The notes under the pieces: generated by a model
Seen by the model: only the letters and a program-made list of their open reading frames with translations
What the model was told of the DNA's origin: nothing
The model's database searches: none
Assembly: GCF_028610675.1 (NCBI RefSeq)
Contig: NZ_JAQQWS010000013.1
Location: 1 to 64,000, forward strand
Origin: Alkalihalobacillus pseudalcaliphilus
GTDB taxonomy: Bacteria; Bacillota; Bacilli; Bacillales; Bacillaceae_D
DNA: 64,000 nt
Direction: 5' to 3'
Program-made: the position numbers and the translations under genes
Shown: positions 1 to 8,710 of the stretch, piece by piece
How positions within the stretch are numbered: the stretch's first letter is position 1
Layout of the letters: each line of letters opens with the position of its first letter

Positions 1-45
1 ACGAGTCCAATGAACATATTTTTTGTTCGTCGGACTCGTTTTCTA
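1..45 (+). terminator. Hairpin terminator of a gene left of the window
   Basis: Arms ACGAGTCC (1-8) and GGACTCGT (32-39) pair perfectly, with an inner GAACA/TGTTC stem, followed by TTTTC. It reads as a rho-independent terminator for a rightward gene outside the window. Confidence 0.6.
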
Positions 46-57
46 CTTTCTATAGTC

Positions 58-72
58 AGTTATGTCCCAGCC
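58..72 (-). repeat. Dispersed repeat GGCTGGGACATAACT, copy 1
   Basis: The reverse complement of this 15-mer recurs exactly at 21461-21475. Both copies lie in intergenic DNA near a hairpin. Similar GGGCTGGGACATAA words are common intergenic repeats in Firmicutes; the function is unknown. Confidence 0.5.
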
Positions 73-116
73 TCTTTCTTATAAACGTGCATTGTTAAAC
101 TAGCGTCATCCTTTAA

Positions 117-1124
117 CTACACTAAGAGACTCTCCACCAAATCGGTATACTCTTTAACCCAATGGGAGAAAGCAAGCTCGTCATCCCAAATGACCTTATT
201 GGTTGCCTTTGCAGCCCCCCAATCTAATACTCTTTGGTGAAGCATATGGACTTGTAATCTCTGAATGATACTCATATTGATAACAGTTCCCTCAAAATAT
301 TTACCTACTAGATGTTTAGCTACCGTTCGCTCATGGTGGTCAACATAATAGGTGAGCATTTTGATTAAATCTGAAGTAGGGTCAGCAAAATAAGCGTTCG
401 TAAAATCAAAAACACCACTGACCTTCCAACTCTCGCATTCACCCACTAAGAAATTCCCATTCTTAAAATCCCCCATCACAAATGTTGGCCTTGTCATTTT
501 TCTAAAGCTTTGTTCTGATTGCTGTAATAACTCCTCTACCCACAAAACATCTTCTTTCGTTATTTTCGAATACTTTTTCGCATCCTCGAGCCAATATAGA
601 ATTCTTTGGAAAAGCCAGTCAGTATACGAATGTTCAAAAGGAATAATGGAGAAGGTTTTCGGGTCTAATTCACCAAACTCCGTCACTTCCCAACGATGAA
701 AAGCTCGCAGCGTTTCAGCAATCGATTCAGCAATCTTTAATTTATCCCCCAACTGGATTCTGCCTTTAAGGGTTTCAGCATTGAGATGCTCTCCCTCTAA
801 TTTTGGCATAACGGCATAGTTCCACCCGAAAATCTCCACAGCATCATCGATCATATAAGGAGATGGAACGATTACCCTTGTTCGCTCCCTGATGTTTTCA
901 ATAAAAAAGAGCTCTTCTTGTAACTGACCTTCATATAGAGGATTCCCCTTTAAAACAAAATGACCTTTACTCGATTCAACAAACATCGTCTGCCCCATAG
1001 CACCTTGATCGGTTCTTTCAAAAGAAATAAGTTCTCCTAGTTCATGTTTCTTTAACATAGCCTGTACTTGCTCACCCTGCAAAGCACCCAACTTATTAGA
1101 CCCAAAGATAATTTTAGATGTCAC
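117..1124 (-). CDS. APH-family phosphotransferase
   Basis: 335 residues with the aminoglycoside-phosphotransferase/choline-kinase fold. The catalytic loop reads MGDFKNGN (family form HGDxxxxN, so the usual His is Met) and is followed by the metal-binding GVFDFTNAYFADP. The substrate cannot be told from sequence; such orphan family members phosphorylate small-molecule hydroxyls or are uncharacterised. The start is GTG, preceded by GAAAGAGGGG. It is monocistronic, with a hairpin-free gap on both sides. It is not closely like the second APH protein at 29568-30365. Confidence 0.8.
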   Translation of the reverse strand: MTSKIIFGSNKLGALQGEQVQAMLKKHELGELISFERTDQGAMGQTMFVESSKGHFVLKGNPLYEGQLQEELFFIENIRERTRVIVPSPYMIDDAVEIFGWNYAVMPKLEGEHLNAETLKGRIQLGDKLKIAESIAETLRAFHRWEVTEFGELDPKTFSIIPFEHSYTDWLFQRILYWLEDAKKYSKITKEDVLWVEELLQQSEQSFRKMTRPTFVMGDFKNGNFLVGECESWKVSGVFDFTNAYFADPTSDLIKMLTYYVDHHERTVAKHLVGKYFEGTVINMSIIQRLQVHMLHQRVLDWGAAKATNKVIWDDELAFSHWVKEYTDLVESLLV

Positions 1125-1374
1125 TATAACCCCTCTTTCAATGATTGATTAGATCTGTTGTTTCTGCTCCTCTATCTTCGCTCAATCACAACGCCCACTT
1201 AACTATCTCCATTAAATACACTATAGTATTCTATCTTCAGGATAGATAATCCTTTTCTTAGATTCTAATAGCTTTTTTCCACCTTTATACCTGACTTATT
1301 TTATATACGTATGAACTTCTGAAACCCTTATCCGACATGACGCTGTTCCTTTTCCTTTTACAGCTGAAACACCT

Positions 1375-1656
1375 CTACTTATGCTCCCGCTGAAACTCGA
1401 CCACGAGTGTCTTTTTAGAAATGCTTCTTGCTTGGATACTAAAGGTAAAAATAGCTAAGGCAATCATCATGAACGAAACGAGCAGAAAGGGAATAAAGTT
1501 AACTACTATTTGTGCCTCTGGGTCAATTACGGACATCATCCAGGTTAGAAAGCTTCCACAGACGAGCCCATGAATTAGGCCAATTAATATAAATAAAATG
1601 ACTTCGGTTAAAATATATGTTCTAATTCCCTTATGTTCCAAAGAAATAGACCGCAA
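1375..1656 (-). CDS. Small two-helix membrane protein, possibly 5'-truncated
   Basis: 93 residues with two hydrophobic segments (about residues 16-40 and 50-74) and a basic C-terminus. Family not recognised. The only start in frame is TTG, without a convincing ribosome site. The open frame continues upstream of it for 15 more codons to a TAA, crossing a perfect AGCCAAGC/GCTTGGCT palindrome, so this may be the 3' part of a longer damaged gene. Confidence 0.4.
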   Translation of the reverse strand: MRSISLEHKGIRTYILTEVILFILIGLIHGLVCGSFLTWMMSVIDPEAQIVVNFIPFLLVSFMMIALAIFTFSIQARSISKKTLVVEFQREHK

Positions 1657-2369
1657 AATCGCTATAAGTAGCCAAGCGAGCTTGGCTAACGGTCCAAAAA
1701 CACTTGGATTTTAGATACTAATCCTGATGATGGGTTACTGCTCTCTCTTTTTTTTGGTGGTGGCTGTTTATGCGGTGCGCTGAATCTTTTTGGGAAAACC
1801 CGTACGGGCAACACCCAAAAAGTGGCGGGGCTACGGCATAATATGAGAATCCTCAAAAATGTTTATGAATGCAAAGCCACCAGTAATAAAGTAAAAATAA
1901 TATTGAATGAAAAGCCAGCAATAAAAGGGCAAAACACCACTTTCATATCTGTTGGTCGCGAAATGATTCTGCTTAGCCATTGGCGATGTGAATTACTTAA
2001 GGTAAATTGACCTTATGGTCTTTTTTGGGTCATGGTTGGGTATTTCTAAGGTGGGGTGAAATCACTAGGTAGGACATCATTAGGAACTAAAATCGTCTAT
2101 ATTTCTACTCCTTATGATTCGAGGTGTGATGAGGCACGGTTGTTTCATATCGTTATCCTCTCTTCCATAAATATTTACTTCGACAGTGACATATGCGCCC
2201 CTTCTAAGTAGCTATTACTTTCATAAAAACGACACAAAGTCTTGGCAATTACAGGAATGATAATCTAAGGTGTTTTACATGCAGAAAAGCACTCCTTGTT
2301 AGAAGGAATGCTGTCCAAATGAAATACTCCTTATACCCCTATTTATGTACCTTAGATAAATTAGTTATC
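1657..2369. other. Intergenic region with an orphan open frame
   Basis: No convincing gene. A rightward frame is open from 1693 to 2010 (106 codons). It encodes a glycine/cysteine-rich segment FFGGGCLCGALNLF, then a polar tail, but it lacks an ATG and a ribosome site at its 5' end. It may be the remnant of a membrane protein. The rest shows nothing I can name. Confidence 0.3.
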
Positions 2370-3077
2370 CTAATTAACCCCAATAAGCTCTTCTACTGAA
2401 TTCGGGTACAATGGTTTCGTTAATTCGAGTATGGCTTTAGCATACTCTTGGATTTCTTTTTGCGCGTCATGTTCTAGTCGCTGATTGAGAAAGTGGCAGA
2501 TAGATTGCAAAGATGCCGTCCAGTACCAACGTACATACATACCATAAGCAGGGAGAAATAATCGAGCCTGCTCCGGGCATATTCCGTCTTTTAGTGCTGC
2601 TTCATATTTACTTACCCCTTCTTCAACATAGGCCATAAGCTCATGAGTATAGGTCTCTCCAATCTCCAGCGTGACAATGTCACCACTACCTTGCTTTGAA
2701 TTTTCAGGTTTACCTCGCCACTCTGAACTCGTTGGAATATAAAAGGTTGGCTCCTCTGTAATATATCTACGGCTTGACTCATTCCATGCATCCAAGCTAT
2801 CTCCCGTAGCCTCTTGATGGGTAGAACCAATTACGTATTTCCACCACTGCCTCGCTACCATGAGTGGTGCATAAACCTCAAATTGAACGATAACATGCCT
2901 AAATGGAGAAGTATGACCTTCTCTAGCAAGAAACTTGATGAGTTTGATATCCTTCTCGCTCAGCTCTTTCGATTCTTTTGCATAAGAAACTCTGGCCGAA
3001 TTCACGACCGTTAAATCAGACCCCATATGATTAACTAAGCGAACATAGCCTTTATCTAATACATTCATAATATCCAT
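2370..3077 (-). CDS. thyX: Flavin-dependent thymidylate synthase ThyX
   Basis: 235 residues. ThyX converts dUMP to dTMP using methylene-tetrahydrofolate, NADPH and FAD. The N-terminus matches the family (DLTVVNSARVSY), as does GHTSPFRH, which contributes to the FAD/substrate site. The signature appears in the diverged form RQWWKY...WNESSRRY rather than compact RHRxxSxNxxSxRY, a variant with a short insertion. The ATG is preceded by AGGAGGACAACC. A structured leader with a terminator-like hairpin lies directly upstream. Confidence 0.9.
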   Translation of the reverse strand: MDIMNVLDKGYVRLVNHMGSDLTVVNSARVSYAKESKELSEKDIKLIKFLAREGHTSPFRHVIVQFEVYAPLMVARQWWKYVIGSTHQEATGDSLDAWNESSRRYITEEPTFYIPTSSEWRGKPENSKQGSGDIVTLEIGETYTHELMAYVEEGVSKYEAALKDGICPEQARLFLPAYGMYVRWYWTASLQSICHFLNQRLEHDAQKEIQEYAKAILELTKPLYPNSVEELIGVN

Positions 3078-3290
3078 TGGTTGTCCTCCTAAAAATTTAT
3101 AAACAAAACTTCCACGACGAAGCTAAAAACACTTCGCCACCAACAAAAATGAAAGCAGTGGCGACTGAACACACTGGTTGCCCTTTTACAACTCCATCAC
3201 CATCAGGAGTCCGGCACGACCAAAAAGGGATCAATATCCTGTTAAAGTCATCTACCGCAAGATGGATAACCAGCTAATTTCAAGGCACAA
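3078..3290 (-). promoter_or_regulatory. Structured 5' leader of thyX, possible attenuator
   Basis: On the thyX strand, three nested helices are visible: CATCT/AGATG (3249-3264), a two-tier hairpin CCCTTTT/AAAAGGG enclosing ACTCC/GGAGT (3181-3229), and TCGCCAC/GTGGCGA (3134-3164). The last is followed by AGTGTTTTTAG, as in an intrinsic terminator placed about 50 bases before the thyX start. I do not recognise the riboswitch class. No leader peptide is obvious. Confidence 0.45.
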
Positions 3291-3629
3291 CCTGTCACCC
3301 AAAGTAACTTTTATATAAAGAATATTATAAACTATCTTACTTTTCTAGTGGCGATTCATTTTTGATAACATTCAACAAAGCATGATCTACTTATTGATAT
3401 GGGTCTGCAGATTGTAAGTCATAACGTTCAAAAGCAAACTCCCTAATGTCTACTTAGTCTTCTGGCGTTTCTTGTCGTATCCCTTTGTATTAGCGACACT
3501 GCCTTGTTTACTTGGTCTTACTTCTTTGCTTTATTTAGCAAAGAAAAGAAAGCTCTTCATAACTGGTTAACCTACGAAAAGGTCGTATTTTTCATCGAGG
3601 ATAAACCTAGTGCCCCCTCTCAAAAAGCA
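3291..3629. other. Intergenic, nothing recognised
   Basis: AT-rich DNA between the thyX leader and the terminator of the VOC gene. No supported ORF or RNA. It presumably includes the thyX promoter. Confidence 0.4.
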
Positions 3630-3672
3630 ACGAAAGAAGCATAACGGACGAAAGGTCCTTATGCTTCCTTTT
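3630..3672 (-). terminator. Bidirectional terminator after the VOC gene
   Basis: Near-perfect inverted repeat: GAAGCATAA at the left, TTATGCTTC at the right, with an inner GGAC/GTCC stem and a GAAA-type loop. T-rich DNA follows on both strands. Confidence 0.75.
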
Positions 3673-3677
3673 CTGTA

Positions 3678-4115
3678 TCATGTAATCGGCTCTGCCAACT
3701 CTAAAAGTATCCCTTCCGGACCGCGACAATAGCATAACTTATATTTATTTTTGTAATTAACGACCTCTCCTACAAGCTCTACGCCTTTTGCTTGTAGCTT
3801 GCTAACAAGGGCGTCAACATCTTCCACCTCAAAAGCAACATGGCGAATACCGAGCGTGTTTGCAAAAGATGCCTGAATACCTTGTTCATCCTGTGGTGTA
3901 TGAAATTGAATGAGCTCTATATTTACGTTACCGTCTGACGTCCTTAACATACAGATATCTTCCTTAACATGATTAAGCCCGATAATACGCTCTACCCACT
4001 CACCTTCTACCTCGGCCTCACCAATCATCTCAAGGCCAAGATCAAGAAAAAATGCTTTTGCTGCCGGTAAATCATGGACATTGATTCCGACATGATCAAT
4101 CTTGCGGATTCTCAT
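3678..4115 (-). CDS. VOC (glyoxalase/dioxygenase) family protein
   Basis: 145 residues forming one vicinal-oxygen-chelate domain with two beta-alpha-beta-beta-beta modules. The first opens with IDHVGINVHDL (metal His), then IELIQF (residues near 67), IRHVAFEVEDVDA and LLELAEP with the last metal Glu. The reaction is unassigned; the pattern fits lactoylglutathione-lyase-like or methylmalonyl-CoA-epimerase-like enzymes. Monocistronic. Confidence 0.8.
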   Translation of the reverse strand: MRIRKIDHVGINVHDLPAAKAFFLDLGLEMIGEAEVEGEWVERIIGLNHVKEDICMLRTSDGNVNIELIQFHTPQDEQGIQASFANTLGIRHVAFEVEDVDALVSKLQAKGVELVGEVVNYKNKYKLCYCRGPEGILLELAEPIT

Positions 4116-4243
4116 AGCAACCTCCTCCTCATTTCCTAAGTTTATTATAATATCTATCTAGAGCATTCTCCTCGATTGCTTACTTTCCCTTCCTAAATCA
4201 AATTGGCTCTTATACTCGAATCTTGTGCGTGAGTAATAACCGG

Positions 4244-4290
4244 AAAAACCAAAAAACTGAATCCACGATTGGATTCAGTTTTTGGTTTTT
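4244..4290. terminator. Bidirectional terminator
   Basis: Long inverted repeat with arms AACCAAAAAACTGAATCC and GGATTCAGTTTTTGGTT around CGATT. T-runs follow on both strands. It lies between the VOC gene's upstream side and the end of the AraC gene, which transcribes toward it. The rest of 4116-4438 holds no gene. Confidence 0.8.
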
Positions 4291-4438
4291 ACTATAAAAG
4301 TGTGAGCATGGAGTGTTACTCATTCACCCTTGCACTCGGGCGGGGAAGAATCTTGCAATGTCTGGTTGTGGCTCTCACTTGGACCTACTACTTTTCATGC
4401 CCCAACTCCAACCTTACTTCCACACGGACCTGCACACT

Positions 4439-5278
4439 TTACTTCTTTTTTATCGAAATCCAAATCTCGCTTGTTTTTTCCTTACTAGCGAGCATTTCAG
4501 GGCCTTCTGCGAGTTCGTAATTGGATGATGGTAGCCATTCCGAATAAATTCTCTGCCAGTGTTCTTCGATTTCTGTCCAGTCTCCGTCAATCTCAAAGAC
4601 AACCCATAATAATGCTGGGACCTCCAGTGTTTCATACTTAGGTTGGTCTTTCTCAGTTGTGATCGCTCCGATAAACTGTTCAAAGTTTGCTTTTCCACTC
4701 GGTGCTTCTGAATAGTTCGTAGACACATGAACAAGACCAGCAGGTTCTCCGTTAGAAAGTGACTCCAATTCTTTCATCGTCTCCTCACTAATTCCTGCAA
4801 TCATATCTTCGTACGTAGGAGATAGAACTTCATTAACCATCTCTACCTCATACTTAACGCCCATCACCTTAAAAGACTCTTTTTCAACAATACGATAGTT
4901 CATTTCAATTCCTCCTTGAATCGTTAGTTGAAAGGACATTTTCGGATATGCTTTTAGATGTTGATCGAGATTCTTCGCTAAAGATGGCTTCACACCGTGA
5001 AAGCTTTGAAAAGCTCTTGCAAAAGCATCCGGTGACTGATAACCATATTTGATTGCGACATCAATCACTTTCACTCCTTGGTTTTTTAACTCCAAAGCAG
5101 CTACAGTCAATCTCCTCCTCCGAATATACTCCGATATCGTGATACCAGACAGGAGCGAGAACAATCGTTTGAAGTGGTATTCCGAGCAATAAGCGATCTT
5201 TGCCACTTCTTTTAAATCAATATAACGATCAAGATTCACCTCAATATAACTTAAAGCCTCGTTCATCCTTTTTAACAT
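4439..5278 (-). CDS. AraC-type regulator with GyrI-like effector domain
   Basis: 279 residues. The first 105 form two helix-turn-helix motifs of the AraC/XylS kind (LKEVAKIAYCSEYHFKRLF; VIDVAIKYGYQSPDAFARAF). Residues 120-279 match the GyrI-like/SOUL-type small-molecule-binding domain (NYRIVEKESFKVMGVKYEV...WIPIKKK-like ending). Proteins with this order are drug- or stress-responsive activators, as in Rob and SoxS-GyrI fusions. The ATG follows AAAGGAG. The terminator at 4244-4290 ends it. Confidence 0.85.
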   Translation of the reverse strand: MLKRMNEALSYIEVNLDRYIDLKEVAKIAYCSEYHFKRLFSLLSGITISEYIRRRRLTVAALELKNQGVKVIDVAIKYGYQSPDAFARAFQSFHGVKPSLAKNLDQHLKAYPKMSFQLTIQGGIEMNYRIVEKESFKVMGVKYEVEMVNEVLSPTYEDMIAGISEETMKELESLSNGEPAGLVHVSTNYSEAPSGKANFEQFIGAITTEKDQPKYETLEVPALLWVVFEIDGDWTEIEEHWQRIYSEWLPSSNYELAEGPEMLASKEKTSEIWISIKKK

Positions 5279-5356
5279 ATCCCACCACTCCTTTCTCTAC
5301 TAACATACCAAGATTCATCTACAAGACCCCGACAATTTCTGCTTGTGTCAGTCGGA

Positions 5357-5821
5357 TTAATTCGGAGGATGATATTCCATCGCTTCCTGACAATGTTTAT
5401 AGCCGTTTCTTTTATAAAACTCAATCGAATCATCACTCGGCCAAACGATCGAAAATTCATAGTTATTCTCTTTCATCCACGTATTGACCGCATGTAGTAA
5501 TTGACTACCAACACCTTTATTCCTAAAAGCTGGGACCGTATATACATTAGTCATAAAAACAAAAGGATTCGTGATTCTACCTGGACGTGGTACCTTTTGG
5601 ATGAGCTCCAAATAAATATGTGAAAGCACCGTACCCTCTTTTTCTGCTACCCAAATATACCATTGGCCACCTCTAATTGCATTCACTAAAAATGATTGGC
5701 ATTCATGATAAAACGAATCAAATGAAGCATTCTTTTTACTTTGATCATGTTCGATTGTAAAATCCCATCTCATCTTGATTAATTGTGGAATGTCCTTTTC
5801 TTCAGCTAGTCGAATGTTCAT
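5357..5821 (-). CDS. GNAT N-acetyltransferase
   Basis: 154 residues. The acetyl-CoA pyrophosphate loop appears as VPAFRNKGVGSQLL (about residues 96-109), with an N-terminal ADKDIPQL-like strand and a C-terminal FYKRNGYKH strand typical of GNATs. Substrate unknown. No Shine-Dalgarno is visible before the ATG. The decayed IS607 element begins at the very next base, so insertion seems to have removed the native ribosome site and promoter. Confidence 0.8.
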   Translation of the reverse strand: MNIRLAEEKDIPQLIKMRWDFTIEHDQSKKNASFDSFYHECQSFLVNAIRGGQWYIWVAEKEGTVLSHIYLELIQKVPRPGRITNPFVFMTNVYTVPAFRNKGVGSQLLHAVNTWMKENNYEFSIVWPSDDSIEFYKRNGYKHCQEAMEYHPPN

Positions 5822-5985
5822 TTGTTTGCTGCTACTAAAAACATAGACAAATATCTACATTTAGACTGTTTCCTGTTTCACCGTACTCCATTTCGCATCT
5901 TACTTACTACTCTGGTTTGTCTAGCACTCCACAGGCGTAAATTCCGATGTAGCCCACCGTACATATATACAAACTCTTTTTATGT
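5822..5985 (-). ncRNA. Candidate omega RNA (TnpB guide RNA)
   Basis: In IS605/IS607 elements the TnpB guide RNA derives from the 3' end of tnpB through the right end of the element. This segment sits exactly there. It is far more GC-balanced than its surroundings on the tnpB strand (words GGTGGGCTACATCGG, GTGCTAGACAAACC, GGTGAAACAGG) and has no coding function. The assignment is by position and family knowledge only. Confidence 0.4.
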
Positions 5986-7139
5986 GAGTATCGTATATTC
6001 TTTTGATTGCCAAAGGTTGATAGACGCATTAATATCTCGGTCTGCCACATATCCACACGAACATTCATATACGCGATTGCGAAGCTTTAAATCATGCTTT
6101 TTCTGACCACAACATGAACATAATTTAGAAGAAGCATACCATCGTTCTACCTGTCTAAGCTCAATACCATTTTCCACACACTTCACCTTTAACCATGTCT
6201 GGAAAAAGTAAAAACATTGGTCGGCAATCGCTTTAGACAAATGCTTATTTTTCATCATCCTTTTAATATTCAAATCTTCCATCGTGATATAACTTGGCTT
6301 GGTTTTGACCAACTCACTCACAACTAACCTCACATACTCTTTTCTCACATTAGAAAGTTTAACATGTAGCTTTTGCAGTCTAAGTATATTCTTGTCTATA
6401 TTCGCTCTTTTATTAGTAACAGATTCACCTCTCTTCTTTTTAAGATTTTCGTATTTTCGCGACAAAGAGCGTTGTTCGCGTTTTAATCGTTTTTCTAACT
6501 TTATTACACGTTGTTGCTTATTTACATTTTTAAAAACGAATCCATTGCTTACGGTAACAAATTCTTTAACCCCTAAATCAATTCCAACCCCTTGTGTAAA
6601 TAAAGAATGCGTTTTCTTTGATTCTTTTATTTCTACTAAAACAGATACAAACCATCTTCCTGCTTGTTAGAAACTGTACCACTTCTCACAAAGGCATTTA
6701 CAGGTAAATAACCATATTCTTTCAATTGAACAAAACCAATAGTTGGAATTTTTACTCGATGTCGTTCAATCGTCCAATCTGTTTGGTTGTTTTTAGGAAA
6801 ATAAGCTTTAACATCTTGGTTCTTCTTTTTCTTAAATCTCGGAAATTTTGAAATCCCTTTGAAAAAATTTCGATAAGCTTTTTCACCATTCATAATAGAT
6901 TGCTTGATCGCCTTACTCGAAACCTCTTTAATCCATTTAAATTCTTTCTTTTTTGAATGGTAATTGTTTAACCACTTAGAAAAATCATACCCACTTAAAT
7001 GTTTCCCGTGTTCTTCGTAATGAATTTGATTTGTTGTCAAATATAAATTATATACATAACGACAAGTACCGATAGTACGATTCATCTTATCTGTCTGTGA
7101 AGGATTGAGTATAATTTCTGTCTTAAAGGCTTTTTTCAA
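5980..7139 (-). pseudogene. tnpB: TnpB RNA-guided nuclease, single frameshift
   Basis: Two frames together give a full TnpB of about 386 residues. The N-terminal half starts MKKAFKTEIILNPSQ. The second half includes GIDLG (RuvC Asp), TMEDL (RuvC Glu), the CSCC...CSCG zinc finger and DRDINASINL (RuvC Asp). The frames change at about 6660-6668, where one A seems to be lost in AACAAGCAGG; restoring it joins ...VSNKAGRWFVSV. All catalytic residues survive, so the decay is recent. TnpB is the ancestor of Cas12 and cuts DNA guided by its omega RNA. Confidence 0.85.
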
Positions 7140-7149
7140 TTTCTTTATC

Positions 7150-7393
7150 CTCTTTCACTTTCTTCTTATATTTTTTAAGCCATATATCCTACATGAAAAT
7201 ACACGAATAATAGTAATGAAATCTCGTATCATTTCTTCTTTCGGAGACAAATCTTCATGAATCAGTCTAATAATTTCTGCACCTTGTTTTTGCACAAATC
7301 TCTCAAACCAATCAAATCCAAAGCGTATAAATCGATTTTTATGTGTCAGATATACTTGTGAAACTTTATCTTCTTGAATTTCATCTAATAACT
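7150..7393 (-). pseudogene. tnpA: IS607 serine recombinase, C-terminal remnant
   Basis: The translation gives LLDEIQEDKVSQVYLTHKNR then RFGFDWFERFVQKQGAEII and IIRVFSCRIYGL, the C-terminal region of IS607-family serine recombinases. The N-terminal HTH and catalytic serine are missing. Near the end one A is lost in GGCTTAAAAAATA, which breaks the usual KKYKKK tail. It overlaps the start region of tnpB as in intact IS607. Confidence 0.75.
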
Positions 7394-7404
7394 AATTCCA
7401 TTTT

Positions 7405-7971
7405 TTAAATACTATTATACTGACGTCTAACGAAAAGAAGAAAGAGTATACCAATCACTGCACCGACTAAATGAGGAATATGACCAACCGTACCCATCCA
7501 GCCAAAGATCAAGGCTAGTAACGAAATAACAACAATGAGTATGGGCAATGCGATATTAGGTATCTGAAAAAATAACTCCTTTTTCCAAGGGAATGCTACA
7601 TGGTAATAAAATAAGATAGCAATACCAGCAACACTAAACCCAATTCCAGCTGTATTTAATAAAATAAGCGTCAAACCACCTGACAAAATGCATACGATTA
7701 CTAACAGCATAAACATCCATTTACCTAACAATTGCTCTACCCATGGACCAATATAAAGCAAAAGAAACATATTGATTAAGAAATGGTACCATTCGATATG
7801 CACGAAACCATGTGTAAGCAAGGTAAACCAATTTTGTGGAAATTCTTGAGAGGATAGAGCTAATACACGTAGATTGTCAGGGTCCGTTTTTTGTCCTAGA
7901 AAAAAGATAAACGTGCAAATACTAAAACAAATAAGTGTAATTGGTGATTTTTTTAGTACTGACCAGTCCAT
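7405..7971 (-). CDS. Rhomboid-family intramembrane serine protease
   Basis: 188 residues with about six membrane helices. Family marks are WYHFLINMFLLLYIGPWVEQ (the HxxxN of helix 2), GIGFSVAG in helix 4 containing the likely nucleophile Ser, and GHIPHLVGAVIG with the catalytic His in helix 6. The serine motif is GFSVAG rather than the usual GxSGA, so activity is not certain. It overlaps no gene but follows the PadR gene by four bases, with its own AAAAGGGG site, and is probably co-transcribed. Confidence 0.8.
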   Translation of the reverse strand: MDWSVLKKSPITLICFSICTFIFFLGQKTDPDNLRVLALSSQEFPQNWFTLLTHGFVHIEWYHFLINMFLLLYIGPWVEQLLGKWMFMLLVIVCILSGGLTLILLNTAGIGFSVAGIAILFYYHVAFPWKKELFFQIPNIALPILIVVISLLALIFGWMGTVGHIPHLVGAVIGILFLLFVRRQYNSI

Positions 7972-7975
7972 TCTT

Positions 7976-8530
7976 TCAACCCCTTTTATGTTGGAGCAAA
8001 TCTAAGGCCTCCTCAGCCCATTCAATTTCCGCTTGTATTGACTTTATCCCTCTTTTTATCGTTAATAACCAGTAAAAAAATGACTGTTCCATATCATTTT
8101 TCTCTGCATCTTGTTCTGCTAACACTTTTATTACGTTTAATTCTTCAATGGATTCTTCCTGTTGCTTTTTATATTTTATTATTTCAAAGCGTAACTCTTC
8201 ATTCGAGATAAATTCACCAAAAAAAACTCTTATGCTGAACTCATCTCGAATAGGAGCATTTAAATCTTGAGGGAATTTCTGCATCCAACTAAGGAATTCC
8301 TCACTCCCTTGCTCTGTTAAAGAATAGACCTTCCTATCAAATTTATTTTCCTGCTCAATAACTGATGAACTTACAAGACCTCGTTGCTCCATTGCTTTTA
8401 ACTCTCTATATATCTGGCTGCCCTTCGCATTCCACATAAATTGTAATGAAGAGTTAAAGGTCTTCTGTAAGTCATAACCAGTCATCCTTTCATACTTTAA
8501 TAAACCTAATATACCGAATTTTAAACTCAT
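7976..8530 (-). CDS. PadR-family transcriptional regulator
   Basis: About 184 residues from the chosen ATG (MSLKFGILGLL), preferred over an upstream ATG because GGGTGG precedes it. The N-terminal 90 residues form the PadR winged helix (GYDLQKTFNSSLQFMW...GSQIYRELKAMEQRGLV). The rest is the Vir-type helical dimerisation domain. PadR proteins usually repress a neighbouring gene and themselves; the rhomboid gene just downstream is the likely operon partner. A perfect palindrome lies in the promoter region. Confidence 0.85.
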   Translation of the reverse strand: MSLKFGILGLLKYERMTGYDLQKTFNSSLQFMWNAKGSQIYRELKAMEQRGLVSSSVIEQENKFDRKVYSLTEQGSEEFLSWMQKFPQDLNAPIRDEFSIRVFFGEFISNEELRFEIIKYKKQQEESIEELNVIKVLAEQDAEKNDMEQSFFYWLLTIKRGIKSIQAEIEWAEEALDLLQHKRG

Positions 8531-8557
8531 AAAAACCACCCAATCATTCAACAAGTT

Positions 8558-8577
8558 ATATATAATTTATTATATAT
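8558..8577. promoter_or_regulatory. Palindrome upstream of padR, candidate operator
   Basis: Perfect 9-bp arms ATATATAAT and ATTATATAT around two bases, 28 bp before the regulator start. PadR proteins commonly autoregulate through AT-rich dyads. It could also be simply the -10 region. Confidence 0.45.
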
Positions 8578-8710
8578 GTTTTTATTTGTCAATTCATTAC
8601 TTCTTCTCCTGCTTACTTTCACATAAATCCTCTCCTTGAAAAGATATGGTTGAACGAAAAAAAGAGCTTCATCCCATTTAATTAAGGATAAGCCCTTATT
8701 CATTTTGCCA

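Larger units (their letters stand above)
5822..7395 (-). mobile_element. Decayed IS607-type insertion sequence
   Basis: A serine-recombinase remnant overlaps a frameshifted tnpB in the usual IS607 gene order. The element fills the gap between the rhomboid stop codon and the GNAT start codon. Both genes carry single-base frameshifts, and the recombinase lacks its N-terminal half, so the element cannot move by itself. Exact ends are not visible because IS607 elements have no terminal inverted repeats. Confidence 0.75.

Noticed and set aside
1822..2010. Rightward 62-codon ORF
   Set aside because: GTG start without ribosome site inside a longer start-less frame; no family resemblance. Mentioned only as an orphan open frame.
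3077..3277. 66-codon rightward ORF in the thyX leader
   Set aside because: Antisense to the structured leader; the apparent codons coincide with paired hairpin arms.
4269..4528. Two overlapping rightward ORFs over the AraC terminator and 3' end
   Set aside because: They lie antisense to a clear AraC-GyrI gene and include half of a terminator hairpin.
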